Origin: Pseudomonadota bacterium
GTDB taxonomy: Bacteria > Pseudomonadota > Gammaproteobacteria > Acidiferrobacterales > UBA6901
Length of the DNA: 20,172 bases
Assembly (NCBI GenBank): GCA_021785795.1
Contig: JAJYEK010000057.1
Span: 1-20,172, forward strand
Direction: 5' to 3'
Shown here: positions 1 through 7,947 of the stretch, one piece after another
How the letters are laid out: each line of letters starts with the position of its first letter
Position numbering within the stretch: the first letter of the stretch is position 1
The notes under the pieces: model-generated
What the model saw: only the letters and a program-made list of their open reading frames with translations
Told to the model about the DNA's origin: nothing
Database searches by the model: none
Position numbers and translations under genes: made by a program

Positions 1-310
1 TGGCGATGACCAACACCAGTGAGTGCCCCAGCGAGAAAAACAGACCTGTTGTCACCGGCCGCTTGTTCTGCTGCATCAGTTTGCGCGTGACATTGTCGAT
101 GGCAGCGATGTGGTCGGCATCAAAGGCGTGCCGCATCCCGAAGGAATACGCCAGCACCGCGGTACCGAGCAGCACCGGACTGCCGTGAAACACGATCAAC
201 GTCCAGGTCCACGCAACGACGTTGAACGCGATGAGCAGGCCGAGCACACCCATCACCCTCTTCTTGAGACCCGCATCGCTGCCGAGGAACGTTCGCAGAT
301 GTGCGATCAT
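1..310 (-). CDS. NiCoT-family nickel/cobalt permease, 5' part only
   Basis: Partial gene: 103 N-terminal residues are visible and the rest lies beyond the left edge. The family consists of inner-membrane permeases that take up Ni2+ or Co2+ (HoxN, NixA, NhlF). The diagnostic motif RHAFDADHIAAIDN is at residues 60-73, and the second family motif, LFFSLGHS, at about 90-97. A hydrophobic first helix covers about residues 20-42. The ATG at 308-310 is preceded by GGAGG at 318-322 with a 7-base spacer, which fixes the start. Nickel versus cobalt cannot be decided from this fragment. I infer cobalt because thiocyanate hydrolase needs it and the related permease NhlF accompanies cobalt nitrile hydratase genes in Rhodococcus. 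A regulated promoter module at 1094-1150 points toward this gene but lies about 780 bp upstream. Confidence 0.93.
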   Translation of the reverse strand, partial: MIAHLRTFLGSDAGLKKRVMGVLGLLIAFNVVAWTWTLIVFHGSPVLLGTAVLAYSFGMRHAFDADHIAAIDNVTRKLMQQNKRPVTTGLFFSLGHSLVLVIA

Positions 311-1093
311 GTGCTGACCTCCCAATTCTTGCCAGGATTGATCAATTTCCGAAAAGAATACGCTTTGGTGTGCGCCCACTGTTCTTTCGCCCTGCTTCCA
401 CCAGCAGCATCTCTGCTGCATGGCTCCATATCAGCCTTCGAAGAAAGCCGGCATGTCAGGTTTCGGGGAATTGGCGACCCGTTGCAGCGCCGGATGCCGT
501 CGTGCACTTTTCCGAGCTTTCCCGCAGCCTGGCGCATCAGCGACACCGCCGGCCCGCATCACACCGAACCGAGTGCTCAATCGAAATTACACAGCCCATC
601 GATACGTCCGCATTGCGAAAGAATCGCTTCTTGCCTTCTCCACCTGGGATTTGTGAGGAATGACTGATCCCGTCCCGCATTCCACCGCAAACCCATTGCC
701 CTTATCCGGACCGCGCTGCAGGACATCGTGCTCCTGCTGCTCCTGCGCCAGGCGTCCGACACTGTTTTCAGTCAGTGCGCGCTTACGCAATACGGTGCCA
801 TTCCCGCATCACGCTCCGTCGACGCGCGCAGGATGCCAATGCCGCTGTGCCGCGAATCACTCCCCGACCGGAGAATGGGAGCGCAGGCAGAAATAGATTC
901 AACTCCGGGCCCGTGGCTGCAACACCTGACATTACATTGCTTGTTCAGCATCTTACGTCATGGTCTTTCGAAGACGATTTCACTTTCCCGGCCTTGAACC
1001 CCGGCGCATCCCGGTTGTCACACAAACAAAACACGCAGCCTTAACCAGGTTCTCCTGACAAACGGTACAAGACCACCTCTGCAATTGTGCGTA
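311..1093. other. Long non-coding stretch between the NiCoT gene and the LysR promoter
   Basis: No frame on either strand gives a recognisable protein. The short open frames (up to about 214 codons on the plus strand) overlap each other and match no family I know. If the module at 1094-1150 drives the NiCoT gene, this would be an unusually long leader of about 780 nt. It could equally be decayed sequence with a second, unseen promoter closer to the gene. Confidence 0.5.
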
Positions 1094-1150
1094 ACTATGC
1101 AACATGAGAGTATGGTGTACCAAGACTAAATTCTGATGAGTGTTATAGAA
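1094..1150 (-). promoter_or_regulatory. Promoter module 1: LysR-type operator plus -10, pointing left
   Basis: The 31-bp block is 1120-1150 (read on the minus strand). It contains TAT-N7-ATC and ends in AATTTAGTCTTGG. Twenty bases further on is a CATAGT hexamer at 1094-1099. It matches module 2 (3248-3304) at 24 of 31 block positions, with the same spacing and the same CATAGT. Its outer edge lies 7 bp before the ATG of the cynR-like gene, so binding would also allow autoregulation. Divergent placement beside the regulator gene is typical of LysR systems. The transcript it drives would run left toward the NiCoT permease. Confidence 0.75.
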
Positions 1151-1157
1151 GGTGGCT

Positions 1158-2222
1158 ATGGATCGAAACATTGTTTTGCCGCGCTCGATTCGCTACCTCA
1201 TTGCGGTAGCTGAACATCGCAGCTTCACGCGTGCAGCAGAAGTCCTGTTTGTATCGCAACCCACCCTCTCGCAGCAAATCAAGCAATTGGAACAGTTATT
1301 GGACGTCCAGTTGCTGGATCGCTCCGGAAGGGCTGTGCGCCTCACAGCGGCCGGCGAAGTCTATGTACGTCATGCCCGCCGCGCATTGGGGGAACTTGAA
1401 TCGGCGAAGCGGGCCGTTCAGGATCTGAGCGATCTGAAGAGCGGCTCGCTCCGTATCGGGATGACTCCGATCACTGATTACCTGGCTACCCCGTTACTGG
1501 AGCAGTTCAGCGTGCGCTATCCAGGCGTCATGGTGAATATGCTGGAAATGCCCCAGCATGAAATTGGAGACGCCCTGGCGGAAGATCGCGTTGACCTGGG
1601 CATCGCTTTCAGCAGCGCTCTCTCAATCGAGAACGGTTCGGAAGAAGTCGATAACCATATCCTGTTCATCGAGACGCTCGGTCTTGTTGTCGGCACGGGT
1701 CACCCGCTCGCACAACAGCACGGGCCATTGAGCAAGCACGTGCTGGAACAGGAACCGCTGGTGCTGTTTAAGAGCGATTATGCGTTACGGCGCCATATCG
1801 ACCAGTATTGCATGGAACAGGGCATCAATCTGAACATTGCGATTGAAGCGACGTCACTGAGCGTTATCATGGAAATTGTCCGTTTCGGACGGCTCGCGAC
1901 GATACTCCCCGACGTAATCGCCTGCGTGCAGCCGGGACTTCGCTCCATTGCGCTGCTCCCAGAGCTGCCTCGTCACACCATCGTTCTGATCTGTCGCCGG
2001 GGACAGTACAAGAGCCCGGCTTGCCGGGCATTTGGACAATTGGCCACTGAATGGACCGAGTCAAGATGTCTGCGCGGATCCCACAGGCTCCGACCCTGCC
2101 CCCTTCCCGACATTTGCGCTAAAGCCGAGGTGTGTGTCGATCCGAAATGCATGGTGGATAGCGGCAACGTCGACCAGAATCCGCTGAATGAGCCTGACGG
2201 CGCTTCCAAAGCTGCCGTCTGA
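1158..2222 (+). CDS. LysR-type regulator, CynR-like
   Basis: A 354-residue LysR-family DNA-binding regulator. The N-terminal winged helix-turn-helix covers residues 8-66 (SFTRAAEVLFVSQPTLSQQI at 22-41 is the recognition segment), and the substrate-binding domain covers about 95-295. It resembles Escherichia coli CynR, the cyanate-responsive activator: FTRAAxxLxVSQPxLSQQI, LFDRSGR-like QLLDRSGR, GSLRIGMTP, and DQYCxxxGI near 214-222. ATG 1158 is preferred over GTG 1152, because AAGG at 1149-1152 sits 5 bases before the ATG. Similarity to the family stops near residue 299; the last 55 or so residues look like read-through past an ancestral stop. It lies beside module 1, and three further copies of that module in the window suggest that it controls the FNT channel and both scn operons. 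The effector (thiocyanate, cyanate or other) is unknown. Confidence 0.9.
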   Translation: MDRNIVLPRSIRYLIAVAEHRSFTRAAEVLFVSQPTLSQQIKQLEQLLDVQLLDRSGRAVRLTAAGEVYVRHARRALGELESAKRAVQDLSDLKSGSLRIGMTPITDYLATPLLEQFSVRYPGVMVNMLEMPQHEIGDALAEDRVDLGIAFSSALSIENGSEEVDNHILFIETLGLVVGTGHPLAQQHGPLSKHVLEQEPLVLFKSDYALRRHIDQYCMEQGINLNIAIEATSLSVIMEIVRFGRLATILPDVIACVQPGLRSIALLPELPRHTIVLICRRGQYKSPACRAFGQLATEWTESRCLRGSHRLRPCPLPDICAKAEVCVDPKCMVDSGNVDQNPLNEPDGASKAAV

Positions 2223-3247
2223 ACCACGAGTTCTCGATGTGGCCCGGTCAGGGCACTGAAAATGGCGCCGTAGCCGGGGTTGCCGAGAGTTCCGGAGCGA
2301 TTGGACGTGCCTGATCTACGCATCTTAGGTCATGCTTGCACTGGGCTTCAGGAATTCTTCGTCGGTCTTTTGCGATAGGTGATGCGCCTGCAATGAACAT
2401 CAGGCCCTTGCACCGCGTATGCTCCGCTTCACCTTCCGGCAGGGTTGTCGGGCGGCCAGATGCAATCCTCGCCGATACCAAGCTCCCTGCAGAATCCGCC
2501 CGACTACCCCCAATTCTGACAACGCGCATAGTCTGGCGATATCGACAATCGATGCCTGAAACCAAGGTTGACGACTTAAGCATGCCGGACTCATTTCACG
2601 AATGCATCCGCTGCACCTCCGATTATCAAATCTGCTGCCGGCCAGGCAAACCGGCCGATCCCCTCGGTCGGTGTATGCCACAAAGTCGTGCGGCGGCGCC
2701 TGACCATCAGCACGCGCAGTTCTTTGACGTGCCACGCAGCAATGCGAACCTTTCTTATCATCCGGGCGTTGCAGACGGCATGGAAGAAAATGCCTGAACG
2801 GCGCAGAGCCTGTCACCTGGCACATACGGCAAGCTTCGCCCGCGCCGTGCACATGCACTATAGGCACAGGCGGGCGGCAGCAAGCCTAACCGCCGTTCAC
2901 GGCCGTACAGCTGCAATTGAAGTTTCATGCACTCCCTGGGTCAGGGCATAGTGTGCCGCTTCTGCCGTTCTGCCCGCCTGCAAAGCCGCTCCACACATTC
3001 GCATGACGGCAATTGCTCGGTATACGCTCTGTGCCGCTGGGGTTGAAAATATCCGTTTGCAGACTGCACCGAACCACTCCGGCATGCCGGATTCGGCTTG
3101 AGACTTGTCCTCACAGTCGGATTTGAAATCGGCAAAGCAGCGTGGACTTTCAAATGTTATGCGTTGGCACTAAAGCGTTTGCTAATATTCGTTGGCCATA
3201 GCAACCCGGTTTTCGAGGCATTTTCCTCTCTTTCATCCATAGCAATC
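2223..3247. other. Non-coding stretch between the regulator and the FNT promoter
   Basis: About 1 kb with overlapping short open frames on both strands (2336-2797 plus, 2400-2867 minus), none resembling a known protein and none with a convincing ribosome binding site. A 56-codon minus-strand frame at 2591-2761 (MIRKVRIAAW...) looks slightly protein-like but has no Shine-Dalgarno sequence. It may be decayed coding DNA. Confidence 0.5.
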
Positions 3248-3304
3248 CCCTATACCACAAATCGAAATTTAGTCTTGGCGGCAAAAATTCCCCTGTTCCA
3301 TAGT
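3248..3304 (+). promoter_or_regulatory. Promoter module 2, upstream of the FNT channel gene
   Basis: The 31-bp block is 3248-3278: CCTAT-N7-ATCG, then AAATTTAGTCTTGG. After exactly 20 bp comes CATAGT at 3299-3304. It matches module 1 at 24 of 31 positions and module 3 at 22 of 31. TTGG at the block end would serve as a weak -35 with an 18-bp spacer. The expected transcription start is near 3311, which leaves an untranslated leader of nearly 490 nt before the FNT start. Confidence 0.75.
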
Positions 3305-3798
3305 TAGCGCCAGTCGCGGATACCGGTTCCGATCAGCTTTGCCCGCAACCGCGTAGCGGGAGCGTAGGTACATAGGCGTTTGCGAACCGACGGGCGAATC
3401 GGCATTCGGATTCAATGACGCCAAAGATGGCATGGTCGCAGATCGGGAAGAAAGAGCATGCACAATTTGGACTATCTGCAGTTGCGCAATGGGTCTGATG
3501 CAATGAGCACTATTCCGACAATTTCCAACCGTTGGCTAATTGCGTCCGGTACCGCGGAGGTTAATGCAAGCGTATCCGGCGATTTTCGCGCCGTCGCGGA
3601 AATCGCACGACGTGGTCGCAGAACTGATTGCTTCCTTGTGCTGGAGATGTAGGAAAGAGAATCGATACAAGATGTACGGACCACCCGACTTGCGAATGTC
3701 TCGCTTGACGTGTGGTTTGGAAAGCCGATTAAGGCGGCAGCGGAACGCATACACCTGAGCCACACCCCTTATTCATCCACATTATCGGAGGAGATAGC
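3305..3798 (+). other. Long leader region ahead of the FNT gene
   Basis: No convincing gene. A 64-codon frame at 3458-3652 starts after a purine-rich GGGAAGAAAGAG but resembles nothing I know. It could be a leader peptide or chance. No classical riboswitch motif was recognised. Confidence 0.4.
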
Positions 3799-4737
3799 GT
3801 GAACACGATAGTCAGAGACAGTAACGACATCGCTGCGCAGATGAGGCCTAAAACAGGCCTTGCGCATGAAGTGGTGCACGAAGATGATCCGTTCGAGCCG
3901 CACAGCGTCGAGGTAACTCTCGACAGGCTCGTCAAGGTTGCCGTAAATAAGTGGGATTATCCGCTTAGCTACCTGTTTCAATCGCTGGCTGGTGGAGCAA
4001 TGGTAGCGTTTGGCGTGATCCTGGCCATTGCCGTCAGCACCGGCATCACGACGCCGGGTCTGGCAAACCTTGTGAGCGGCCTGGTCTTCGGCTTCTCCTT
4101 CGTCGTGATTCTGGTTTCGAACTCGACCTTGATCACGTCTGACATGGCGGCCGGATTCATCGCCCTGGTGCGGCGCAAAATGTCCCTCAGCGGCTACCTC
4201 GGATTCATCACGGTCGGCTGGATAGGAAACATAATCGGAGCCCTGATATTTATTGGGATAATCGCCGCCGGTCCAGGCCCGTACGCGACGCTTCCGTTCC
4301 TGCAGAGAGCGCATATGCTTGGAATTGCAAAGGCAGGGGTCGGAACGGAATCGATTTTCACTCTGGGCATTATCTGCACCTGGTTCCTTCAAACTGCACT
4401 GTTTCTCTATTGCAAGGCCCGCACGGACGTCGGCCGCATGATGCTGGCTTATTACGGCCCGCTCGCCTTCGTCGCCGGCATGACCGAACACTGCATCGCA
4501 AACGTCGGCTTCATTGCACTGCCCTTGCTGATGCAGAACAAGCTTGCACAGGCACTTGGAGGCACTCTGCCCGCCGATGGCCCGATGCGCGCGATCACCT
4601 GGGGTCTCGGTCCGACAGGGTTCCTGCGCAACGAGCTGCTATCAGGCGCGGGCAATCTGGTTGGCGGTACCGTTTTCATGGCCCTGGTCTTCCTTGCGAT
4701 TGCAAAGTTCAGAAGTCGTGGCGCCGTCAAGGCGTAA
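3799..4737 (+). CDS. Formate/nitrite transporter (FNT) family anion channel
   Basis: A 312-residue polytopic inner-membrane protein of the pentameric FNT family (FocA, NirC, hydrosulfide channel). About six hydrophobic segments are visible from residue 58 to 302. The central-pore signature is AGMTEHCIANV at 226-236, equivalent to AGFEHxxANM in FocA, with His231 as the conserved pore histidine. The first re-entrant loop reads STLITSDM at 109-116, where most members have ELFTGNxM. The start is GTG 3799, preceded by GGAGGAG at 3787-3793. The FNT family carries formate, nitrite, hydrosulfide, lactate or similar monovalent anions, and the substrate here cannot be read from sequence. Sharing a promoter module with both scn operons suggests thiocyanate or a product such as hydrosulfide. 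It ends 7 bp before a strong hairpin. Confidence 0.92.
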   Translation: MNTIVRDSNDIAAQMRPKTGLAHEVVHEDDPFEPHSVEVTLDRLVKVAVNKWDYPLSYLFQSLAGGAMVAFGVILAIAVSTGITTPGLANLVSGLVFGFSFVVILVSNSTLITSDMAAGFIALVRRKMSLSGYLGFITVGWIGNIIGALIFIGIIAAGPGPYATLPFLQRAHMLGIAKAGVGTESIFTLGIICTWFLQTALFLYCKARTDVGRMMLAYYGPLAFVAGMTEHCIANVGFIALPLLMQNKLAQALGGTLPADGPMRAITWGLGPTGFLRNELLSGAGNLVGGTVFMALVFLAIAKFRSRGAVKA

Positions 4738-4744
4738 AGACATA

Positions 4745-4781
4745 CCCGGGCTGTCGGGCGGCTTTTTCCCGACAGCCCGGG
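4745..4781. terminator. Perfect 14-bp hairpin after the FNT gene
   Basis: CCCGGGCTGTCGGG at 4745-4758 pairs perfectly with 4768-4781 around a 9-base loop that contains TTTTT. No T-run follows the stem on either side, so it is not a textbook intrinsic terminator. Its position 7 bp after the stop codon and its strength make a transcript 3'-end role likely. Confidence 0.65.
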
Positions 4782-4849
4782 CCGGTTTACGGCCTGGTCT
4801 GCGCATAGCTGAATTGGTGGAGCCTCCACCCATTTGAGAAAATGGCGTC

Positions 4850-5111
4850 ATGACCAGGGCGAACACGTTTTCCCCTGAGGTCCGTGAACGCGTCATGCGG
4901 ATGGTGCTGGAACACACCCGGGCGTCCTTGTGGGGCGATTATCGAGTCCATCACCCCGAAGTTCGGTTGTGTACCTCAGACATTGCAGGAGTGGGTACGC
5001 CGGTACGAGATTGACAGCGGCATGTGTGATGGTGTGCCCAGCGAAGAACCTGATCGCATTAAGGTCTTGGGGCGCGATAACCGCGCGCTGTGCCCGTACC
5101 TAGCGCGATGA
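4850..5111 (+). pseudogene. IS3-family orfA (transposase helix-turn-helix subunit), frameshifted
   Basis: The first part starts at ATG 4850 and reads MTRANTFSPEVRERVMRMV up to about 4935, the usual start of IS3 OrfA. The reading then shifts frame and continues as PKFGCVPQTLQEWVRRYEID, the helix-turn-helix segment, then EEPDRIKVLGRDNRAL, the start of the leucine-zipper region (normally KxLERENRELRRANEIL), ending at a stop at 5109-5111. OrfA normally has about 90-100 residues. The break near 4925-4940 and the missing C-terminus show it is dead. Confidence 0.8.
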
Positions 5112-5249
5112 TATCCCGATCCCGGATATCAAACGCGTCTGGCAGGCCATAATGCGGGTGTACGGTCATGCCAGGCTCCGGGAGCGGATGAACCGCGACG
5201 GGGATCAGGGGTGCGCGGCATCCTCCGTGGCCAGGAGGTGTGCGCGACC
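5110..5249 (+). pseudogene. IS3-family orfB fragment, internally deleted
   Basis: Residues read from 5110 (PDIKRVWQAIMRVYGHARLR, then ERMNRDG) resemble the N-terminal part of IS3 OrfB, where a VYGxxKVWRQL-like helix precedes the catalytic core. After a frame change and small deletion, GVRGILRGQEVCAT at 5208-5249 matches the usual GLRGVxRGKxVRTT. Nothing resembling the catalytic DDE residues follows. Confidence 0.65.
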
Positions 5250-5464
5250 TGAGCGACGCCAACACGCGGACAATAACCGTTGTTCTACGGACATATGCGT
5301 CCCCCCGCTCCCAAAGCTGCTCCCATAGGAGAAAGCCCTATTTGTACTGTCGCGTCCCGGCTCCTCCTCCGGCATTTCTGCCAAGGACCGGGTTTTCCCG
5401 TCATCGACGCCGAACAGGGTGGTCGCAAGAGACCACACACCGGTACACCCGGATCCGTTTTCCG

Positions 5465-7240
5465 CTACTTCTGGCCTTTCTCTTTTCCGGAGGTACTTCC
5501 GCGGCTCCCCTGCCCTGCCATGACTGCCACGGGGGCAACGGCGGCCTGATCTATGATCACGTCTATCACCGCCGGCATGTCTGCATCTAATGCGTCCTTG
5601 ACCGCTTTGCCGATATCATTCGGATTTGACACTCGGACACCCCAGGCGCCCATATCCCGCGCGATATTGGCAAAATTTGTCCTTCCGAATTCCGACAGCT
5701 TGTCCAAGTCACGGGACCCAGGCCAGTGCGACCGCAGAAAATGCGTCTGGAAAGCCATCGCCTGATTGTTCAACACAACCGTTACCGAGTTGATCTTGTT
5801 GCGCACTGCTGTTTCGAGCTCACCGAGGTGGTAAAAGAATCCGCCGTCGCCGGTGAATGCCACTACCGGCCGTTCCGGCACAGCCGCTTTGGCGCCCATC
5901 GCTGCTGGAAATGCCCACCCCAGGCTTCCCTCGCAGTGCAGGAAGTTTTTTCCTGCCGGAAGATCCATAAAGGCGCCCGCCCACGTACCGACATAGCCAG
6001 TGTCGGTGACGTAGAGCGTATTCTCCGGGCATGCTTTTGTGAGTTCGATTACCAGCTGTTCCGGACGAATCGGGATTGCATTTCCATAAATGTGCTGATG
6101 TTCCTTCTCACGCCATGCGCGCAGCTCCTTCTGTGCGCCCGCTACCCAGGCACCGTGCGCACTCCGCTTTTCTGAGAGCGCAACCATGAGCATCTGCTGC
6201 AAGACAGTCCGGGCATCGCCCACGAGCGGCAATACGTTGGGAAAGTTGGCGCCAGGCTGCGCCGGATTGATGTCAACGTGAATGGCCCGGCTGCCCGGCT
6301 TCGGCAGCTGCCTTGCTTCCGTCTTCGCCCCGCCGTGATGGCTCCCGATATACAGAAGCAAGTCCGCGTCAGCGATCACGCGATCAGTCGATGGCCTGCG
6401 GTAGGAGCCCATCACTCCCATTGCCAGGGGATGCCGCTCGTCGATGCTTCCCTTGCCGCCCAATGTCGTCATAACCGGTATATCCAGCTGTTCGGCCAGA
6501 GCTGTCACTTCCTTCCATGCACCGGATACAATTGCCCCGCGGCCACATACGATCACCGGGCGCTCGGCACGCCAAAGTTCCTCGACAGCCTGTTCCACCA
6601 GATCTTCGTCCGCCCGCGGCCGGAACGCCGGATAGGAAAAGTAGCGCCGGTCCAGAAACTGGAAATCGAACTCCCATTCCTGGTCTTCAAGTGCGCCATC
6701 CAGGTACAGGTGGACAGGACGCGGAGCTCCTGTTGTCATCTCCCTGTAGGCCTTGCCGAAGAATTCCGCCATCCGGTCAATCGTCCGCACTTCGGTGTCG
6801 TATTTGGTCACCGGCCGGAAATCCACGTAGGCTTCCTGATAGGAGTTGCCCTGGTAGCGCGAATTCGGAAGAACCGGGGTCACCGCAAGCACCGGTGTAT
6901 TGCTCTGCCAGGCATCGACGAGACCCGCATACAGATTTGTCGCTCCGGGGCCGCCCTGGGCAATGACGATGGCCGGCCTGCCCGATGCCTGCGCGTGACC
7001 ATCGGCCATATATCCTGCGGCTTTTTCCGAATGACACAGGACGCGCTTGATTGGGTCCTCAGCCAATTCGACCAGCGTCGGGTACAGGAATGTCGGCACG
7101 AAGAATACTGCCTTTGATCCCGAGCGGCGCACCAGCTCAGCCAGGTACTGCTGGCCCTTCATTTTCCGCCGCGGACGCTCGTCGCTCGCCTGCTCTCCTG
7201 CGGAATAGTCTTTCAGTTTCGTGGTTACCGATCTGTTCAA
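5465..7240 (-). CDS. Thiamine-diphosphate-dependent enzyme, acetolactate synthase-like
   Basis: A large ThDP enzyme of the acetolactate synthase/benzoylformate decarboxylase superfamily. Counting from the chosen TTG start (591 residues): the PYR domain has the catalytic glutamate at about 72 (CHSEKAAGYMADGHAQASG), a central Rossmann-like domain lies near 215-350, and the PP domain has the cofactor motif GDGGF at 464 with LNN about 26 residues on (490-492). The start is inferred: AGGAGG at 7249-7254 lies 8 bases before TTG 7238-7240, whereas ATG 7279 has no such site and ATG 7162 only a weak one. Substrate is unknown; it could be a decarboxylase or carboligase. It is the last gene of the minus-strand run scnA2-scnB2-DGC-ThDP, 202 bp after the DGC gene. 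A function in thiocyanate metabolism is inference from context only. Confidence 0.9.
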   Translation of the reverse strand: MNRSVTTKLKDYSAGEQASDERPRRKMKGQQYLAELVRRSGSKAVFFVPTFLYPTLVELAEDPIKRVLCHSEKAAGYMADGHAQASGRPAIVIAQGGPGATNLYAGLVDAWQSNTPVLAVTPVLPNSRYQGNSYQEAYVDFRPVTKYDTEVRTIDRMAEFFGKAYREMTTGAPRPVHLYLDGALEDQEWEFDFQFLDRRYFSYPAFRPRADEDLVEQAVEELWRAERPVIVCGRGAIVSGAWKEVTALAEQLDIPVMTTLGGKGSIDERHPLAMGVMGSYRRPSTDRVIADADLLLYIGSHHGGAKTEARQLPKPGSRAIHVDINPAQPGANFPNVLPLVGDARTVLQQMLMVALSEKRSAHGAWVAGAQKELRAWREKEHQHIYGNAIPIRPEQLVIELTKACPENTLYVTDTGYVGTWAGAFMDLPAGKNFLHCEGSLGWAFPAAMGAKAAVPERPVVAFTGDGGFFYHLGELETAVRNKINSVTVVLNNQAMAFQTHFLRSHWPGSRDLDKLSEFGRTNFANIARDMGAWGVRVSNPNDIGKAVKDALDADMPAVIDVIIDQAAVAPVAVMAGQGSRGSTSGKEKGQK

Positions 7241-7442
7241 GTTCTTCCCCTCCTGTTGCGTCCCTGTCCGGACAAACACATCACCGTGCCTTACGCACCG
7301 GAACAGGGATCCACTGGTAACACCGCACGCTGATGTCTGCCGGGAAGCCGTTCGTCACCGCCAGGCACGGAGGCAGACACCGGTCTATCACGCCCGAAGC
7401 ACGGATCAATGACAGGCGTGCCGCACCCGTACGCTTTGTCCA

Positions 7443-7838
7443 TCAGGAAGACTGGCGCTGCTGAGCCGGACGAATTTCCCTGGCAAGCTCCGCGACGTGC
7501 GGATAGAACCGCTCCACATCGCTGTCTTCCGCATCATAGCCATAGCGCTTCTTCAGGCCAGGTTCCTGCAGCTGCAGGTAGCGGTCAGGCTCCACGCCAT
7601 GACGTTTCAGCGTGTTCTGCACGCAAGCCAATGGGCAGCCATCCAGAGCCAGAATGGGCCGTCCGGAAGTGGCCTGGCGCACAAAACTCTGAATGTCTCC
7701 ACCTACTCCGGCGATGCACGACATTTGCGCTTCGCCTTCGCGGTCCAGACGCAAAGCCAGGGTATTGGCAAGCTGTGCGAGGTTGGAACAACCGGAACAA
7801 CTGTACACCAATGGACGGTCAACGAGTTCTCTCGCCAT
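7443..7838 (-). CDS. DGC-domain putative metal-binding protein
   Basis: A 131-residue soluble protein resembling the DGC-domain family (annotated as putative zinc-binding, function unknown). Cysteines sit at 14 and 17 (YSCSGCSN), 41 (MSCIAGVGG), and 68 and 72 in the name-giving LALDGCPLACV. The start ATG at 7836-7838 follows GGAGG with a short spacer of about 4 bases. It lies 109 bp after scnB2 and 202 bp before the ThDP gene on the same strand, so co-transcription is likely. The cysteine set could hold zinc, another metal or a persulfide. Its presence beside Scn-type subunits raises the possibility of a metal or sulfur handling role, but nothing in the sequence proves it. Confidence 0.85.
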   Translation of the reverse strand: MARELVDRPLVYSCSGCSNLAQLANTLALRLDREGEAQMSCIAGVGGDIQSFVRQATSGRPILALDGCPLACVQNTLKRHGVEPDRYLQLQEPGLKKRYGYDAEDSDVERFYPHVAELAREIRPAQQRQSS

Positions 7839-7947
7839 AAATCCTCCGAAAAAAGTGATGTCACGACATGTCCGCTTGGGGCGATCAGACAGCGCTGCAT
7901 CCTGACATCTTCATCCGCCGCCCCGCCTCCTCGATAAAGCCGGAAAG

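Larger units (their letters stand above)
4810..5249 (+). mobile_element. Degenerate IS3-family insertion sequence remnant
   Basis: A probable left terminal end begins at TGAATTGG (4810), including the palindrome GGTGGAGCCTCCACC. It is followed by broken orfA and orfB fragments in three different frames, in IS3-family order. Most of orfB, including the DDE catalytic core, is missing, and I see no right terminal repeat. The element is therefore inactive. It lies between the convergent FNT gene and the ThDP-enzyme operon. Confidence 0.75.

Noticed and set aside
587..790. Minus-strand frame starting MRKRALTENSVGRL, loosely like an IS5-type transposase start
   Set aside because: Similarity stops after a few residues and no terminal repeats or further transposase motifs follow.
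1035..1065. Possible cobalamin riboswitch (B12 box-like GTCAGGAGA on the minus strand) ahead of the NiCoT gene
   Set aside because: The GACCTGCC half is not matched, and there is only about 40 nt between the inferred promoter and this motif, too little for the rest of a cobalamin riboswitch.
2591..2761. A 56-codon minus-strand open frame with a protein-like composition
   Set aside because: No ribosome binding site, no recognisable family and no neighbouring operon; not better than chance in GC-rich DNA.
3458..3652. 64-codon open frame in the FNT leader
   Set aside because: Only a loose purine-rich site precedes it and it resembles no known protein; kept only as a possible leader peptide.
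5419..5436. Short hairpin GTGGTC/GACCAC downstream of the ThDP gene as a terminator
   Set aside because: Only 6 bp of stem with no T-run; too weak to list as a terminator.
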